Shown piece by piece: positions 25,854 to 34,648 of a stretch of DNA of 64,000 nt (its first letter is position 1; each line of letters starts with the position of its first letter). Source of the DNA: Lustribacter sp049512335. GTDB lineage: Bacteria > Vulcanimicrobiota > Vulcanimicrobiia > Vulcanimicrobiales > Vulcanimicrobiaceae. The position numbers were made by a program, and so were the translations under genes. The stretch is from positions 1 through 64,000 of the forward strand of contig JBEKXE010000002.1 in NCBI GenBank assembly GCA_049512335.1, in the 5' to 3' direction. The notes beneath the pieces were generated by a model that saw only the letters and a program-made list of their open reading frames with translations, was not told the origin of the DNA and searched no databases.

Positions 25854-26912
25854 CTAGAACGTAGGTGGAACGAGAAACGCGCCGGGTTTGCCGTCGGCCC
25901 CGGCGACGGCGGGCGCACCGAGCAGGATCGGGGTGCCGTCGATGACCGCGTCCGCTCGGACCGTCACCATCGCGCCGGGCGGAAACGCTTGCGCGTGCGG
26001 TACGGCCGAGCCGGCGACGGCCTCGAGCGGTTGCGCGGTGCGCGCGGTTTCGATCAGGTAGGATCGCAGCGCGGCGAGCTTGTCGAGCTTCGGCAGCTCC
26101 GCGATGGCGGCGGCGAACTGCGCCGTGGCTGCGGCGACGAGACCCTTCGTGTCGCCGCGCACGACCGTGCGTACCATGCGCACCCAGGCGCCCTTGTATG
26201 CGACGGTGGCGCGGACCGCGAACTCGTCGCCGAGCGTGGCCGGACCCTCGAGGCGCAGGAAGCGCGGATCCTTGCGCGCGTTGACCGCGATCGCCACGTA
26301 CGATTCCTCGGCGCCGAGACGGCGCGCGGTGAGGTCGACGGCCGCAACGACGGCCGTCGCGTCGGTAGCGTTCGCGTCGAACGCAGCCAGTGCAGCGTGG
26401 GCGAAGGTGGCGGCCGTCTTGGCGAGCGCCACGTTCGCGGCGTCGCCGGCGGCGCGCGCGGTGACGAACGCGCCGGTTGCGTCGACCAGCTTGGCGCCGA
26501 CGGATTTCAGCGCCAGACCGACGGCGGCCGGCACCGCGTCCAGCTCGACGACGCCGAGCGTGGCACCCGCCGGCAGCGCTTCCTTGAGCACGCGGGCCGT
26601 TTCCGGACCGATCTTCGGGTTGAACAGCAGGTTCTCGCTATAGGTCGTCGATTGGATCCACGGTTTGCCGCGCGGCGAAACGGCGGACACCATCGAGAGC
26701 GGCCCGGATTTCGGCACGACCAGCGCGCACTCCGACCAATACGGGATGAACGAGCACAGCCACGATACCGCCGCCGGCCGGGTGAAGTTCGTATACGCGA
26801 CCAGCGTATCGATGTTCGAGGCTGCCATTTCATGGCGCAGCGCGGCGATGCGCGCGTCGAAGACGGCTTCCGGCAACTCGGTCTTCGACCACTCGATCAG
26901 TCCGCGGCGCAT
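25854..26912 (-). CDS. M24/creatinase-like protein with degenerate catalytic domain
   Basis: A 352-residue relative of the M24 pita-bread family. The N-terminal creatinase-type domain (residues about 1-125) is recognisable (FDARIAALRHEMAASNIDTLVAYTNFTRPAAV). The second half is badly diverged: the usual metal-binding Asp, His and Glu motifs cannot be found. It is probably not a metallopeptidase. It may act like creatinase, which is metal-free, or serve as a non-catalytic partner of the neighbouring M24 protein. Its ATG overlaps that gene's stop by one base. Confidence 0.7.
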   Translation of the reverse strand: MRRGLIEWSKTELPEAVFDARIAALRHEMAASNIDTLVAYTNFTRPAAVSWLCSFIPYWSECALVVPKSGPLSMVSAVSPRGKPWIQSTTYSENLLFNPKIGPETARVLKEALPAGATLGVVELDAVPAAVGLALKSVGAKLVDATGAFVTARAAGDAANVALAKTAATFAHAALAAFDANATDATAVVAAVDLTARRLGAEESYVAIAVNARKDPRFLRLEGPATLGDEFAVRATVAYKGAWVRMVRTVVRGDTKGLVAAATAQFAAAIAELPKLDKLAALRSYLIETARTAQPLEAVAGSAVPHAQAFPPGAMVTVRADAVIDGTPILLGAPAVAGADGKPGAFLVPPTF

Positions 26913-28018
26913 CAGGCGGCACTTTCGAAGAGCACGCGCGGCGTGGTCGTGAAGACCTCGACGCCGGTGTCGGTGACGGCGACCGAGTCGCCGAGCATCA
27001 TGTAGCCGACGTTCGGGTTGTAGGTGTTCGGGTGGACGACGAACGTCATCCCCGGAATCAATTCGATTTGGACGTCCTCCAGAATGTGCGGCTTCGAGTC
27101 GGCGAAGAGCCCCAGGCCGTGCCCGCGCACGCGCGTGTAGGCGCTGGTGACGTATTCGCCCATATCGTATTTGCGAAACACGTCGTTCTCGGCGCGGGCG
27201 ACGTCGGATGCGCGGGCGCCCGGTTTGACGGCGGCGATGCCGGCCTCGAGCGCTTCGATGTAGATGTCGTAGGCGCGTTTCTGCGCGTCGGAGGCTTTGC
27301 CGACGACCAGCGTGCGGCAGATCTGCGCGTAGTAGCCTTCGATCGACGGCGTGAGCTCGGTGATCACGTTGTCGCCTTTGGCCAGGCGCCGGTTCGACGG
27401 CGGCGTCACGCTGTAGACGTCCGTCCCGCCCGACCCGATCAGCATGAAGTTGTCGGCGACGCCGCGGCCGCGCAGCCACGACTCGGTTTCGGCCACCACC
27501 TCGAACTGTTTGCGCCCCTCTTGCGCCGCCTGCCGGAACACGACGTACGCTTCGTCGGCGGTTTGCGCGGCTTTGCGCACGCGGTCGACTTCGGCCGGGG
27601 TCTTGTGCATCAGGCACCGATCGACGATCGCGGTACCGTCTTCGATCGTGCCCGGTGCGTTTTCGATCAGCGCGAACGGCACGAACCCGAGCGGCGCCGC
27701 GGCCATGCGGATCTTGCCGCGCGCCTTCAGGTCGGCGGCGACGTCGCGCCCGATCTGCTGGCTGAAGCGCACTTCGATGCCCGAGGTTTCGGCCGTCGCG
27801 CGATCGATCTCGGTCGCGCTGTCGAGGTACAGCCGGCACGAGCCGTCGGCGCCGAGGACGGCCAGGCCGTGCCCTTCGAGGATCGGGAAATCGCTGACGT
27901 ACATCAGGTAATCACCTTGCCAGGCGTTGCCGTACGCCACCAGGGCCTCGAGACCGTTGGCGGTCATCGCCGCCGCGAGTTTGGTGCGGCGTTCGCGGCC
28001 GAGCGTCGTGGTTTTCAA
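26912..28018 (-). CDS. M24/creatinase-family hydrolase lacking the metal ligands
   Basis: A 368-residue pita-bread protein with an N-terminal creatinase domain (about 1-130) and a C-terminal domain (about 140-360). In metalloaminopeptidases the ligands are two Asp, one His and two Glu. Here the first Asp region reads ITELTPSIEGYYAQICRT, with both Asp missing. The His is kept in RGHGLGL, and the two Glu positions read FVVHPN and GDSVAV. This pattern is that of creatinase-like C-N hydrolases, which need no metal. With HyuA/HyuB downstream, hydrolysis of a guanidino or ureido compound is plausible (inference). Confidence 0.8.
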   Translation of the reverse strand: MKTTTLGRERRTKLAAAMTANGLEALVAYGNAWQGDYLMYVSDFPILEGHGLAVLGADGSCRLYLDSATEIDRATAETSGIEVRFSQQIGRDVAADLKARGKIRMAAAPLGFVPFALIENAPGTIEDGTAIVDRCLMHKTPAEVDRVRKAAQTADEAYVVFRQAAQEGRKQFEVVAETESWLRGRGVADNFMLIGSGGTDVYSVTPPSNRRLAKGDNVITELTPSIEGYYAQICRTLVVGKASDAQKRAYDIYIEALEAGIAAVKPGARASDVARAENDVFRKYDMGEYVTSAYTRVRGHGLGLFADSKPHILEDVQIELIPGMTFVVHPNTYNPNVGYMMLGDSVAVTDTGVEVFTTTPRVLFESAA

Positions 28019-28028
28019 AACAGACCTG

Positions 28029-29027
28029 CTAGACTTTCACGGGGACGAAGCGGGTGGTGTACATGTTCTTGGGATCGAGCGTGCCGTCGTACATGCCGAG
28101 ATCCGCCACCGACTTGCGAACCTCGTCGAGCGCCGCTTGCGAGAACGTTCCGTCGTTCGACATCATCGACATGTCGGCCGGATACGATTTGGCCACGACC
28201 GATTCGTCGACTTGCAACACGCGCGCGACCGTTTTTATCGTCGCGTCCCGGTTCTTGCGCATGTACACCACGGTCGTGAACCAGCCTTTGAGGAAGCGCT
28301 GCAGTACCTGCGGGCGCTGCGCGATCAGGTTGTCGCTCGCGAAGATGACGTGCGTGTCGAAGTCTTTCACGATGTCGCCGAACAGGGTGAGGATCGTGCC
28401 CTTGCCGACGCGTTCGATTTCGTAGGCCTCGGTCAGGTCGTGCACGGAAGCTTGGATCTGACCGCTGTCCAGCGCGCTGATGCGCGTTTCCATCGCGCCC
28501 ATCGGCAGGACGTTGACGCCGTCCGGCCCCCAGCCTTGATCGGCTGAGATCTGGCGCGCCAGCCAGTCGGTCAGCGAGCCGGCGGTCGTCACCCCGACCC
28601 GTTTGCCTTTGAGGGCGGCCAGCGTTTTGATGTCGCCGCCCTTGGCGACCACGAGCGCCATGTCGAGCGGCCGCCCGGCCATGACGGCCACGGCGATCGC
28701 CGGCACGCCCTTCGAACGGTACGCCATCGACGGGCCCGAGCCCAAGCCGATGTCGACCGAGCCGGCGGTGAAGGCCTGTTGCACCTGTGCGTCGCCCTTG
28801 AAGTCGGAGTTCTGGATGTCGAGGTTCAGCGATTTCCAAATCCCGGCATCCATGCCCACGTCGAGCGTGGCGAACGGGAACGACGAGAACACCGCCTTGC
28901 CGACGTGCAGCGTGTCGGGCTTGCCGGCGGCGCCCGTCGATGTCTGCGCGAGCGCCGGACTGCCGGCGGCGACGGCGAGGGCTGCGGCACCCGCCAGAAC
29001 CTCGCGGCGTGATATCACGTCGGGCAT
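28029..29027 (-). CDS. NitT/TauT-type solute-binding protein with Tat-type signal
   Basis: A 332-residue binding protein that starts with a twin-arginine export signal (SRREVLAGAAALAVAAG, residues about 6-22; cleavage near ALA). It has the two-lobe SsuA/NMT1-like pattern (VFSSFPFATLDVGMDAGIWKSL; GKRVGVTTAGSLTDWLARQI; ALDSGQIQASVHD). It heads the minus operon of creatinase-like and hydantoinase genes, so it probably delivers the cyclic or guanidino compound that they degrade (inference). No permease or ATPase gene follows. Confidence 0.92.
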   Translation of the reverse strand: MPDVISRREVLAGAAALAVAAGSPALAQTSTGAAGKPDTLHVGKAVFSSFPFATLDVGMDAGIWKSLNLDIQNSDFKGDAQVQQAFTAGSVDIGLGSGPSMAYRSKGVPAIAVAVMAGRPLDMALVVAKGGDIKTLAALKGKRVGVTTAGSLTDWLARQISADQGWGPDGVNVLPMGAMETRISALDSGQIQASVHDLTEAYEIERVGKGTILTLFGDIVKDFDTHVIFASDNLIAQRPQVLQRFLKGWFTTVVYMRKNRDATIKTVARVLQVDESVVAKSYPADMSMMSNDGTFSQAALDEVRKSVADLGMYDGTLDPKNMYTTRFVPVKV

Positions 29028-29143
29028 GGGCTCGTCTCCTTACGACTTCCGTCTACTGTTAGAAATGAGGTGTATCGCGGTAGCGTGGGGAAGATGGTTG
29101 CGACCGAGTTGGAGCCCGCTCCTGTCATACGAAGGGACCTCAC

Positions 29144-30172
29144 GTGCGCTTGATCGACTCTCACTTCCACTGGTGGCCGCGCTCGATTTGGAACGCGCTG
29201 TGCGAACGTAAGGGCTTTCCGCACGCCGAACGCAACGGCGAGGGTTACCGCTATTACCGCTCGGCCGGCCCGCAGCCGCCGGGGCTCAACCCGTGGCCGG
29301 AATGGTTCGATCTCGACAAGCAGTTCGAGTACATGAATTCCTTCGGCTACGAGGCCTCGGTGTTCGGCTCCATCGGGCCGTTCTCGGTGCACTTCTCCGA
29401 GCTGCCGGTCAGCGAAGGCCGCGAAGCGGCGATCCAGTGGAACGAAGAGATGGCCGGCGCGCAGCGCAAGTACCCGGGCAAGTTCTGGGGCAGCGCCGCG
29501 GTGCCGCTGGTCGACACCGCGGTTGCGCTCGAGGTCCTCGAAGACGCGATCTTCCGCCTCGGCTTGAAGGGCGTGAACTTACCGGGCAGCGTCGGCAGCG
29601 ATCCGCGCATCGATCACCCGCGGCTCGAGCCCTTCTACGACCGCGTCGAAGCGCTCGATCTTCCGATGTTCCTGCACCCGACCGACGCCGTGTTCGCCGA
29701 CATGCTCTCCGCCGAGTACGGCGGCGCGCTGCATCTGAGCCTCGGCCGCGTGATCGAGGTGAGCACCTCGGCGATGCGCCTGGTCTTCTCGGGCGTCATG
29801 GAACGGCATCCGAACCTCAAGCTCGTCATGTCGCACACCGGCGGCGCGTTGCCGTATCAGGCCGGCCGCATGGACAAGAACGGCAAGGCTGCGAAGCTGC
29901 CCGAGAAGCCGAGCACGTATCTCAAACGCATCTACACCGATACGGTGAATCCGAGCGCGATCGGCATGAAGTTCGCGGTCGAGTTCTTCGGTGCCGACCA
30001 CGTGATGTACGGTGACGACTACCCGTGCTGGGATCCGGCCGCGGCGCTGGAGTTCATCGACGAAGCCGGCTTCTCGCCCGAGATCAAGGAGAAGATCTTC
30101 AGCACCAACGCGCGCCGCATTCTGCGTTTGGACGAGCCCCTCCAGATCCGCGAACCCGCCCTCGTTTCCTAA
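29144..30172 (+). CDS. Amidohydrolase 2 family (ACMSD-like) metal-dependent hydrolase/decarboxylase
   Basis: A 342-residue TIM-barrel enzyme. Zinc ligands expected of the family are visible: His-x-His in DSHFHWW (residues 6-8), a later His in FLHPTDAVF, a His in VMSHTGGALPY (near 228), and Asp in MYGDDYPCWDP (near 289). Relatives include ACMS decarboxylase, gamma-resorcylate and 5-carboxyvanillate decarboxylases. A decarboxylase acting on an aromatic or amino-muconate acid is therefore likely, but hydrolysis cannot be excluded. The start is a GTG. It stands alone upstream of tldD. Confidence 0.88.
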   Translation: MRLIDSHFHWWPRSIWNALCERKGFPHAERNGEGYRYYRSAGPQPPGLNPWPEWFDLDKQFEYMNSFGYEASVFGSIGPFSVHFSELPVSEGREAAIQWNEEMAGAQRKYPGKFWGSAAVPLVDTAVALEVLEDAIFRLGLKGVNLPGSVGSDPRIDHPRLEPFYDRVEALDLPMFLHPTDAVFADMLSAEYGGALHLSLGRVIEVSTSAMRLVFSGVMERHPNLKLVMSHTGGALPYQAGRMDKNGKAAKLPEKPSTYLKRIYTDTVNPSAIGMKFAVEFFGADHVMYGDDYPCWDPAAALEFIDEAGFSPEIKEKIFSTNARRILRLDEPLQIREPALVS

Positions 30173-30181
30173 GGCGGCACG

Positions 30182-31639
30182 CTGACGGCGCAGTACGCGA
30201 GCGCGTCCGCGCGCATTCTGGATACGGCAACCAAAGCCGGCGCGGCGTACGCCGACGTGCAGTTCTGGACGATCCGGCAAGAGGACTTGTGGGTTCGTAA
30301 CGGCGACGTGCGTAACGCCTCCGACGTGTCGTCGGCCGGTTACGGCGTGCGCGCGCTGGTCGATGGGAGCTGGGGGTTCTTCGGCAGCGACCGCTTCGAC
30401 GATGCGGCGTTCGATCTGGCTGCCGCGCGCGCGACCGCGTTGGCGAAATCCGGCACAAAGGTCGTCGACCGCATCCCGGCGGTCCAGCCGTCGGAGAAGA
30501 CCGTCGGCCATTGGGAAACGCCGATCGTGAAGGATCCGGCGCGCTTCGGGCTTTCGGCGCGTGCGGAACTTTTGCTCGCCGCCGAGCGCACGGGGCACGT
30601 CGCCAAGAACGTCATCAGCGCGTACGCGTTCATGACGATCTACACGACCGCCAAGGAATTCTACTCGACCACCGGCAGTGCGATCACGCAGCTCCTGCGC
30701 CAAGCGGGTGCCGGCTGCGGCGCGTCGGCGCTGGGCCGCGACGGCGACGTGCAATCCCGTGGCGGACCGGGCGACTTCGCGCTCTATCAGAGCGGCGGGT
30801 ACGAGGTGGTCGAGCGCGCAGCGCTCGCGCGCATCATGCCCGAATACGGACGCGAAGCCGTGATCCTCGCCGACGCGACGCCGTTGCCGTCGGGCGTGCG
30901 CGACGTCATCCTCGACAGCGGCCTGCTCAGCATTCAGATGCACGAGTCGATCGGGCACCCGCTCGAACTCGATCGTGCGCTGGGCTGGGAAGCCAACTTC
31001 TCGGGCGTGTCCTGGGCCACGCCCGATCGCGTCGGCAGCTTGCGCTACGGCAGCGACCTGCTGAACGTCTACGCCGACAACACGCTGGCCGGCGGCATGG
31101 CCACGGTCGGCTACGACGACGAAGCGGTAAAGCCGGCGCGCGTCCCGTTGATCGAAAACGGAATTTTGCGCGGCTATCTCTCATCGCGCGACACGGCCGC
31201 GCAGACCGGGCTGCCGGTCACGGCCTCGGTGTGCGCGCAGGACTGGTCGTGCGTGCCGATGGTCCGCATCACCAACATCCTGCTCGCGCCGCACGACGGT
31301 TCGCTCGAGTCGATCGTCGCCGAAACGAAGGACGGCATCTACCTCGCCGGGCTGCGCTCGTGGTCCATCGACGATCATCGGCTGAATTTTCAGTTCGGGC
31401 CGCAGATCGGCTACGAGATCAAGAACGGCAAACGCGGGCGCATCTTCAAACAGCCGACTTACACCGGCGTCACCCCGCACTTCTGGGGCTCGATGGATCG
31501 CGTTGCCGGCGCCGCCGACTTCACGGTGTGGGGAACGGCCAACTGCGGCAAGGGCGAACCCGAACAGAACGGGCGCACGACGCAAGCCTGCAGCGTCGCG
31601 CGTTTCCGCGGCGTCACGGTGGGGGTCGCGGATGCGTGA
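30182..31639 (+). CDS. tldD: TldD-type metalloprotease subunit
   Basis: A 485-residue TldD homologue with the zinc motif HESIGH at residues 254-259. It forms a heterodimer with TldE/PmbA and degrades or trims unfolded small peptides, as in microcin B17 and PQQ-type peptide maturation. The only codons that could start a full-length protein lie upstream of the first GTG (30257). The homologous N-terminus continues back (TAQYASASARILDTATKAG) to a CTG at 30182 preceded by AAGG, and an in-frame stop at 30170 closes it. A CTG start is therefore likely; GTG 30257 would delete 25 conserved residues. It overlaps pmbA by 8 bp. Confidence 0.9.
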   Translation: MTAQYASASARILDTATKAGAAYADVQFWTIRQEDLWVRNGDVRNASDVSSAGYGVRALVDGSWGFFGSDRFDDAAFDLAAARATALAKSGTKVVDRIPAVQPSEKTVGHWETPIVKDPARFGLSARAELLLAAERTGHVAKNVISAYAFMTIYTTAKEFYSTTGSAITQLLRQAGAGCGASALGRDGDVQSRGGPGDFALYQSGGYEVVERAALARIMPEYGREAVILADATPLPSGVRDVILDSGLLSIQMHESIGHPLELDRALGWEANFSGVSWATPDRVGSLRYGSDLLNVYADNTLAGGMATVGYDDEAVKPARVPLIENGILRGYLSSRDTAAQTGLPVTASVCAQDWSCVPMVRITNILLAPHDGSLESIVAETKDGIYLAGLRSWSIDDHRLNFQFGPQIGYEIKNGKRGRIFKQPTYTGVTPHFWGSMDRVAGAADFTVWGTANCGKGEPEQNGRTTQACSVARFRGVTVGVADA

Positions 31640-32963
31640 CCAGGACCGCGCGCTCTCGCTGGCCGAGGACGTCCTCAAGGCAGCCGGGCGCGCCGATCAG
31701 GCCCAGGTCACCGTCACGATCAGCGACGCGTCGTACGCGCGCTTCGCGCACAACTACGTCATTCAGAACCTGGATGCGCTGCAGACGCAGATCACGCTGA
31801 CCTATTACGTCGGGAAGAAGTCGGGTTCGGTTTCGACCGACGATGCGAGCCCGGCGTCGATCGCGCGTTTGGTCGCGAGCGTGCGTGAGATCGCGCAGCG
31901 CGTGCCGCCCGACAACGGCTTCGTCTCGCTGCCGAAGCCGGTAGCGATTCCGGCGGCGCGGCATAGCTACTACGATGCCACCGCCGATGCGACGCCCGAC
32001 GACCGGGTGCAGAAGCTGCTGCCGGTCTTCGCGCGGATGAAAGCATCGCAGCTCTCGTCGTCCGGCTTCACGACGACGCAGACCAACACGACCGCGATCG
32101 CCAACTCGCTGGGCGTGCGCGCGGCGTTTACCGGCACGATGAGCGGTTTGCAGCTGAAAGCGATCGCCGCCGAAACCAGCGGTTACGCTGAGTTCTATTC
32201 GCCCGACTACGCGCGCCTCGATCCGCAGCCGCACGCCGAGCGGGCGGCCGAGAAAGCGACGGTCGGGCGCGTGCCCGCGACGTTCGCACCCGGCAACGTC
32301 ACGGTGCTGCTCGAGCCGAGCGCCTTCGCCGCCGCGCTGAAAGCGCTGACCGAAGGGATGGGCGCCGACAGCGTGCTGGAGAACAAGGATTCGTGGATGG
32401 TCGGCCGGCTCGGCAAACGTCTGTTCTCGCCCAACTTCACGCTGACCGACGACTGGAGCCATCCGCTCTTCGCGAACCCGCCGTTCAACGTGAACGACGG
32501 CGTGCCGACGAAGAAGCTCACGCTGATCGATCGCGGCGTCGCCAAGCACTACGTGACGGGGACATACATGGCGAACAAGTATCACGTGGCCAATACCGGT
32601 CACCCGAATTTCCCCGCCAACGGCATCGTCGCGCCCGGGACGAAGTCGCGCGAGGCACTGCTGGCGTCGATCGAGCGCGGCGTGTTGATCTCGCGCACGT
32701 GGTACGAGCGGGTCGTCGATCCGCGGCAAGCCTCGATCACCGGGATCACGCGTGACGGCGTCTACCTGATCGAGAACGGCAAGTTGACCAAGACCTTGAA
32801 GAACTTCCGCTATTTCGTCTCGATGCTCGACGTGCTCAAGAACGTCGAGTTCTCGAACACCCAAGTGCTGACCGAGCCCGACGCGGATACGGGGTACTCG
32901 TCGGTGCTGCCGGATGCGAAGATTCCAAACTACCACCTCGCCGCCCAGACGTCGTACGCGTAA
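31632..32963 (+). CDS. pmbA: TldE/PmbA-type metalloprotease partner subunit
   Basis: A 443-residue homologue of TldE/PmbA. As expected for this subunit it has no HExxxH motif but keeps the family fold (TTQTNTTAIANSLGVRA near residues 150-166; ANPPFNVNDGVPTKK; RGVLISRTWYERVVDP). It forms the barrel-shaped TldD/E protease. The ATG lies inside the end of tldD, in a different frame, so the two are translationally coupled. The natural substrate peptide is unknown; the small reading frame just downstream is one candidate. Confidence 0.93.
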   Translation: MRDQDRALSLAEDVLKAAGRADQAQVTVTISDASYARFAHNYVIQNLDALQTQITLTYYVGKKSGSVSTDDASPASIARLVASVREIAQRVPPDNGFVSLPKPVAIPAARHSYYDATADATPDDRVQKLLPVFARMKASQLSSSGFTTTQTNTTAIANSLGVRAAFTGTMSGLQLKAIAAETSGYAEFYSPDYARLDPQPHAERAAEKATVGRVPATFAPGNVTVLLEPSAFAAALKALTEGMGADSVLENKDSWMVGRLGKRLFSPNFTLTDDWSHPLFANPPFNVNDGVPTKKLTLIDRGVAKHYVTGTYMANKYHVANTGHPNFPANGIVAPGTKSREALLASIERGVLISRTWYERVVDPRQASITGITRDGVYLIENGKLTKTLKNFRYFVSMLDVLKNVEFSNTQVLTEPDADTGYSSVLPDAKIPNYHLAAQTSYA

Positions 32964-32972
32964 GGTGCCGGC

Positions 32973-33143
32973 ATGACGCGTGCGTTTTTTCTGTTCGGTG
33001 CCGCCGCCGCGGTCGCGTTCACATCGCTGCGCCTCGCCTCAGCCCGCCGCGTTCCGCGCGGCAACCGGGCAAGCGGCGGCCGTTGCTCAAACCGCCGGCG
33101 CCGCCTGCGCTGGCCCGCCACTACGGCTGCCGACTTCGCGTAG
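32973..33143 (+). CDS. Possible 56-residue peptide with hydrophobic N-terminus
   Basis: A short reading frame ten bases after pmbA with AAGGTG before its ATG. The N-terminus (MTRAFFLFGAAAAVAFTSL) looks like a signal or membrane segment, and the rest is rich in Arg, Ala and Pro (many Arg near residues 42-48). It could be a small exported peptide encoded with the TldD/E protease, or chance coding in GC-rich DNA. The 254-base space 32964-33217 otherwise shows no gene. Confidence 0.25.
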   Translation: MTRAFFLFGAAAAVAFTSLRLASARRVPRGNRASGGRCSNRRRRLRWPATTAADFA

Positions 33144-33217
33144 TTTCGTGCGGCCATGCTGCCGCTCGCGATTGAAAGACGGCTTACCCGGAGCGAGGCG
33201 CGATTAACCTGCGCCGG

Positions 33218-34648
33218 TCAGCAGCAGGGCGGCCCGACGGCCGTGCTCGAGGGCAATGCGGATGCGACCCGGTGCGCGGTGCGGCTCTTGAGCGTTTCGA
33301 GCGCCGCGGCGGAATAATACGTGCCGGCACGCACGACGCCGGCGATCGCGTGCAGGTTTGCAGCGCTCGCGAGCGGATTCGCGCCGAGCAGCACGAGGTC
33401 GGCGCCGGCTCCCTCCGCGACGCGGCCGAAATCGGGCCGCTTGAGAAACGCGGCGCCGTTGCGCGTCGTCATCTGCAAGATCTCGAGCGGGGTCAGGCCG
33501 GCTTGCGCGAGCAGATCGAACTCCTGATGCAGTCCGAAGCCCGCGATGCACCAGGCGGCGGAGCCGCCGGAATCGGAACCGGTCAGCATGTGCACGCCGG
33601 CGTCTTTGAGCGGGCGCACGAGCCGGAATTGCAGCGCGAGCAGTTTGGCCAGCGTTGCGCGCGCCGCCGGTTCGTGGCGCTGCGCGAAGAGTTGCGCCAC
33701 ATCTTCCCAGGCTTGCCGCAACGGCAGCGGGACGAATTGCAAATTCGGATCCGTGCGATAGGCTTCGTCATCCACCTTCGCCATCGTGCGCAGGCGCGTA
33801 AGCGTGGGGACGTGCCAGGTCTCGCACGCGACGAACTGCGCGGCGAGCGCCCTACAACGCTCGGCGCTGAACGTCTCGACGACCCGTTCGTAGCGCGCGA
33901 ACTCTGCCGGGCTCGTATTCAGCAGCGGATTCGCTACCGCGCGCAACGCGGCACCGGGCGGCGGCGGTCCGGCGCCCGGGCCGCCGCGTGGCGGGGCCGG
34001 TGCGATCGCGCCGCGCAACGCGGCTTCGTCGGTCGAGCACCCGAGCAACACGCTGTCTTTGGGGCCGAGGTGTTCGATCGAGCGGATTCCGGCGCGCGCG
34101 GCCGCGGCGACGTCGACGACCGGCGGGAGATGTCCGAGAAACCGTAAGCCCAGCCGCGTGCTCTCGGCCAAGCCGGCGAAGAAGACCTCGGGCGTGACGT
34201 CGATGACCTTGATGAAGTCCGCGCCTTGCGCCTTTTGCCGTTGGATTTCGGCGACGACCGCATCGGTCGTCGCCGCGTTCGCACCGGTCAGTATCTCGCC
34301 CGGCATCTCGAGCAGCGCGGGCGAATCGGCCGCCGGCAGCAACGTCCCCGCGTGGCGCGCGGCCAGCAGCTCGGGCGTGCCGGAGAGTTGGCGAAAGCCG
34401 GTGATGCCCAGGCTCAACATCAGCGCCATGCCGTCTTGCGGATCGGGCTGGTTGAGCGGGTGTGCGTGGAAGTCGTTGTAGCCGGGCACGACGAACGTGC
34501 CGCGCGCGTCGACCGCGCCCTTCGCTGCGTTGCCGTGCGCGATGCGGGCGATCGTGCCGCCGGTGATGACGACGGTCAAGTCCGGCGTCAGGCTGCCGTC
34601 GTCCGTATCGACGATCGTCACCCCGTCGAGGACGAGGTCGGCACTCAC
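33218..34648 (-). CDS. Amidohydrolase family protein (imidazolonepropionase/prolidase-like), copy 2
   Basis: A 476-residue amidohydrolase. It shows an N-terminal beta sandwich strand (LVLDGVTIVDTDDGSLTP), metal-binding His-x-His in YNDFHAHPLN (about residues 64-66), a probable carboxylated lysine in GADFIKVIDV, His in FLGHLPP and SIEHLG, and the barrel Asp in LTGSDSGG. It is paralogous to the protein at 35829 over its full length but lacks a signal peptide. A glycine/proline-rich insert (PPRGGPGAGPPPPG) lies near residues 228-242. Its GTG overlaps the stop of the binding protein. It is the last gene of a five-gene minus operon. Confidence 0.9.
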   Translation of the reverse strand: MSADLVLDGVTIVDTDDGSLTPDLTVVITGGTIARIAHGNAAKGAVDARGTFVVPGYNDFHAHPLNQPDPQDGMALMLSLGITGFRQLSGTPELLAARHAGTLLPAADSPALLEMPGEILTGANAATTDAVVAEIQRQKAQGADFIKVIDVTPEVFFAGLAESTRLGLRFLGHLPPVVDVAAAARAGIRSIEHLGPKDSVLLGCSTDEAALRGAIAPAPPRGGPGAGPPPPGAALRAVANPLLNTSPAEFARYERVVETFSAERCRALAAQFVACETWHVPTLTRLRTMAKVDDEAYRTDPNLQFVPLPLRQAWEDVAQLFAQRHEPAARATLAKLLALQFRLVRPLKDAGVHMLTGSDSGGSAAWCIAGFGLHQEFDLLAQAGLTPLEILQMTTRNGAAFLKRPDFGRVAEGAGADLVLLGANPLASAANLHAIAGVVRAGTYYSAAALETLKSRTAHRVASALPSSTAVGPPCC

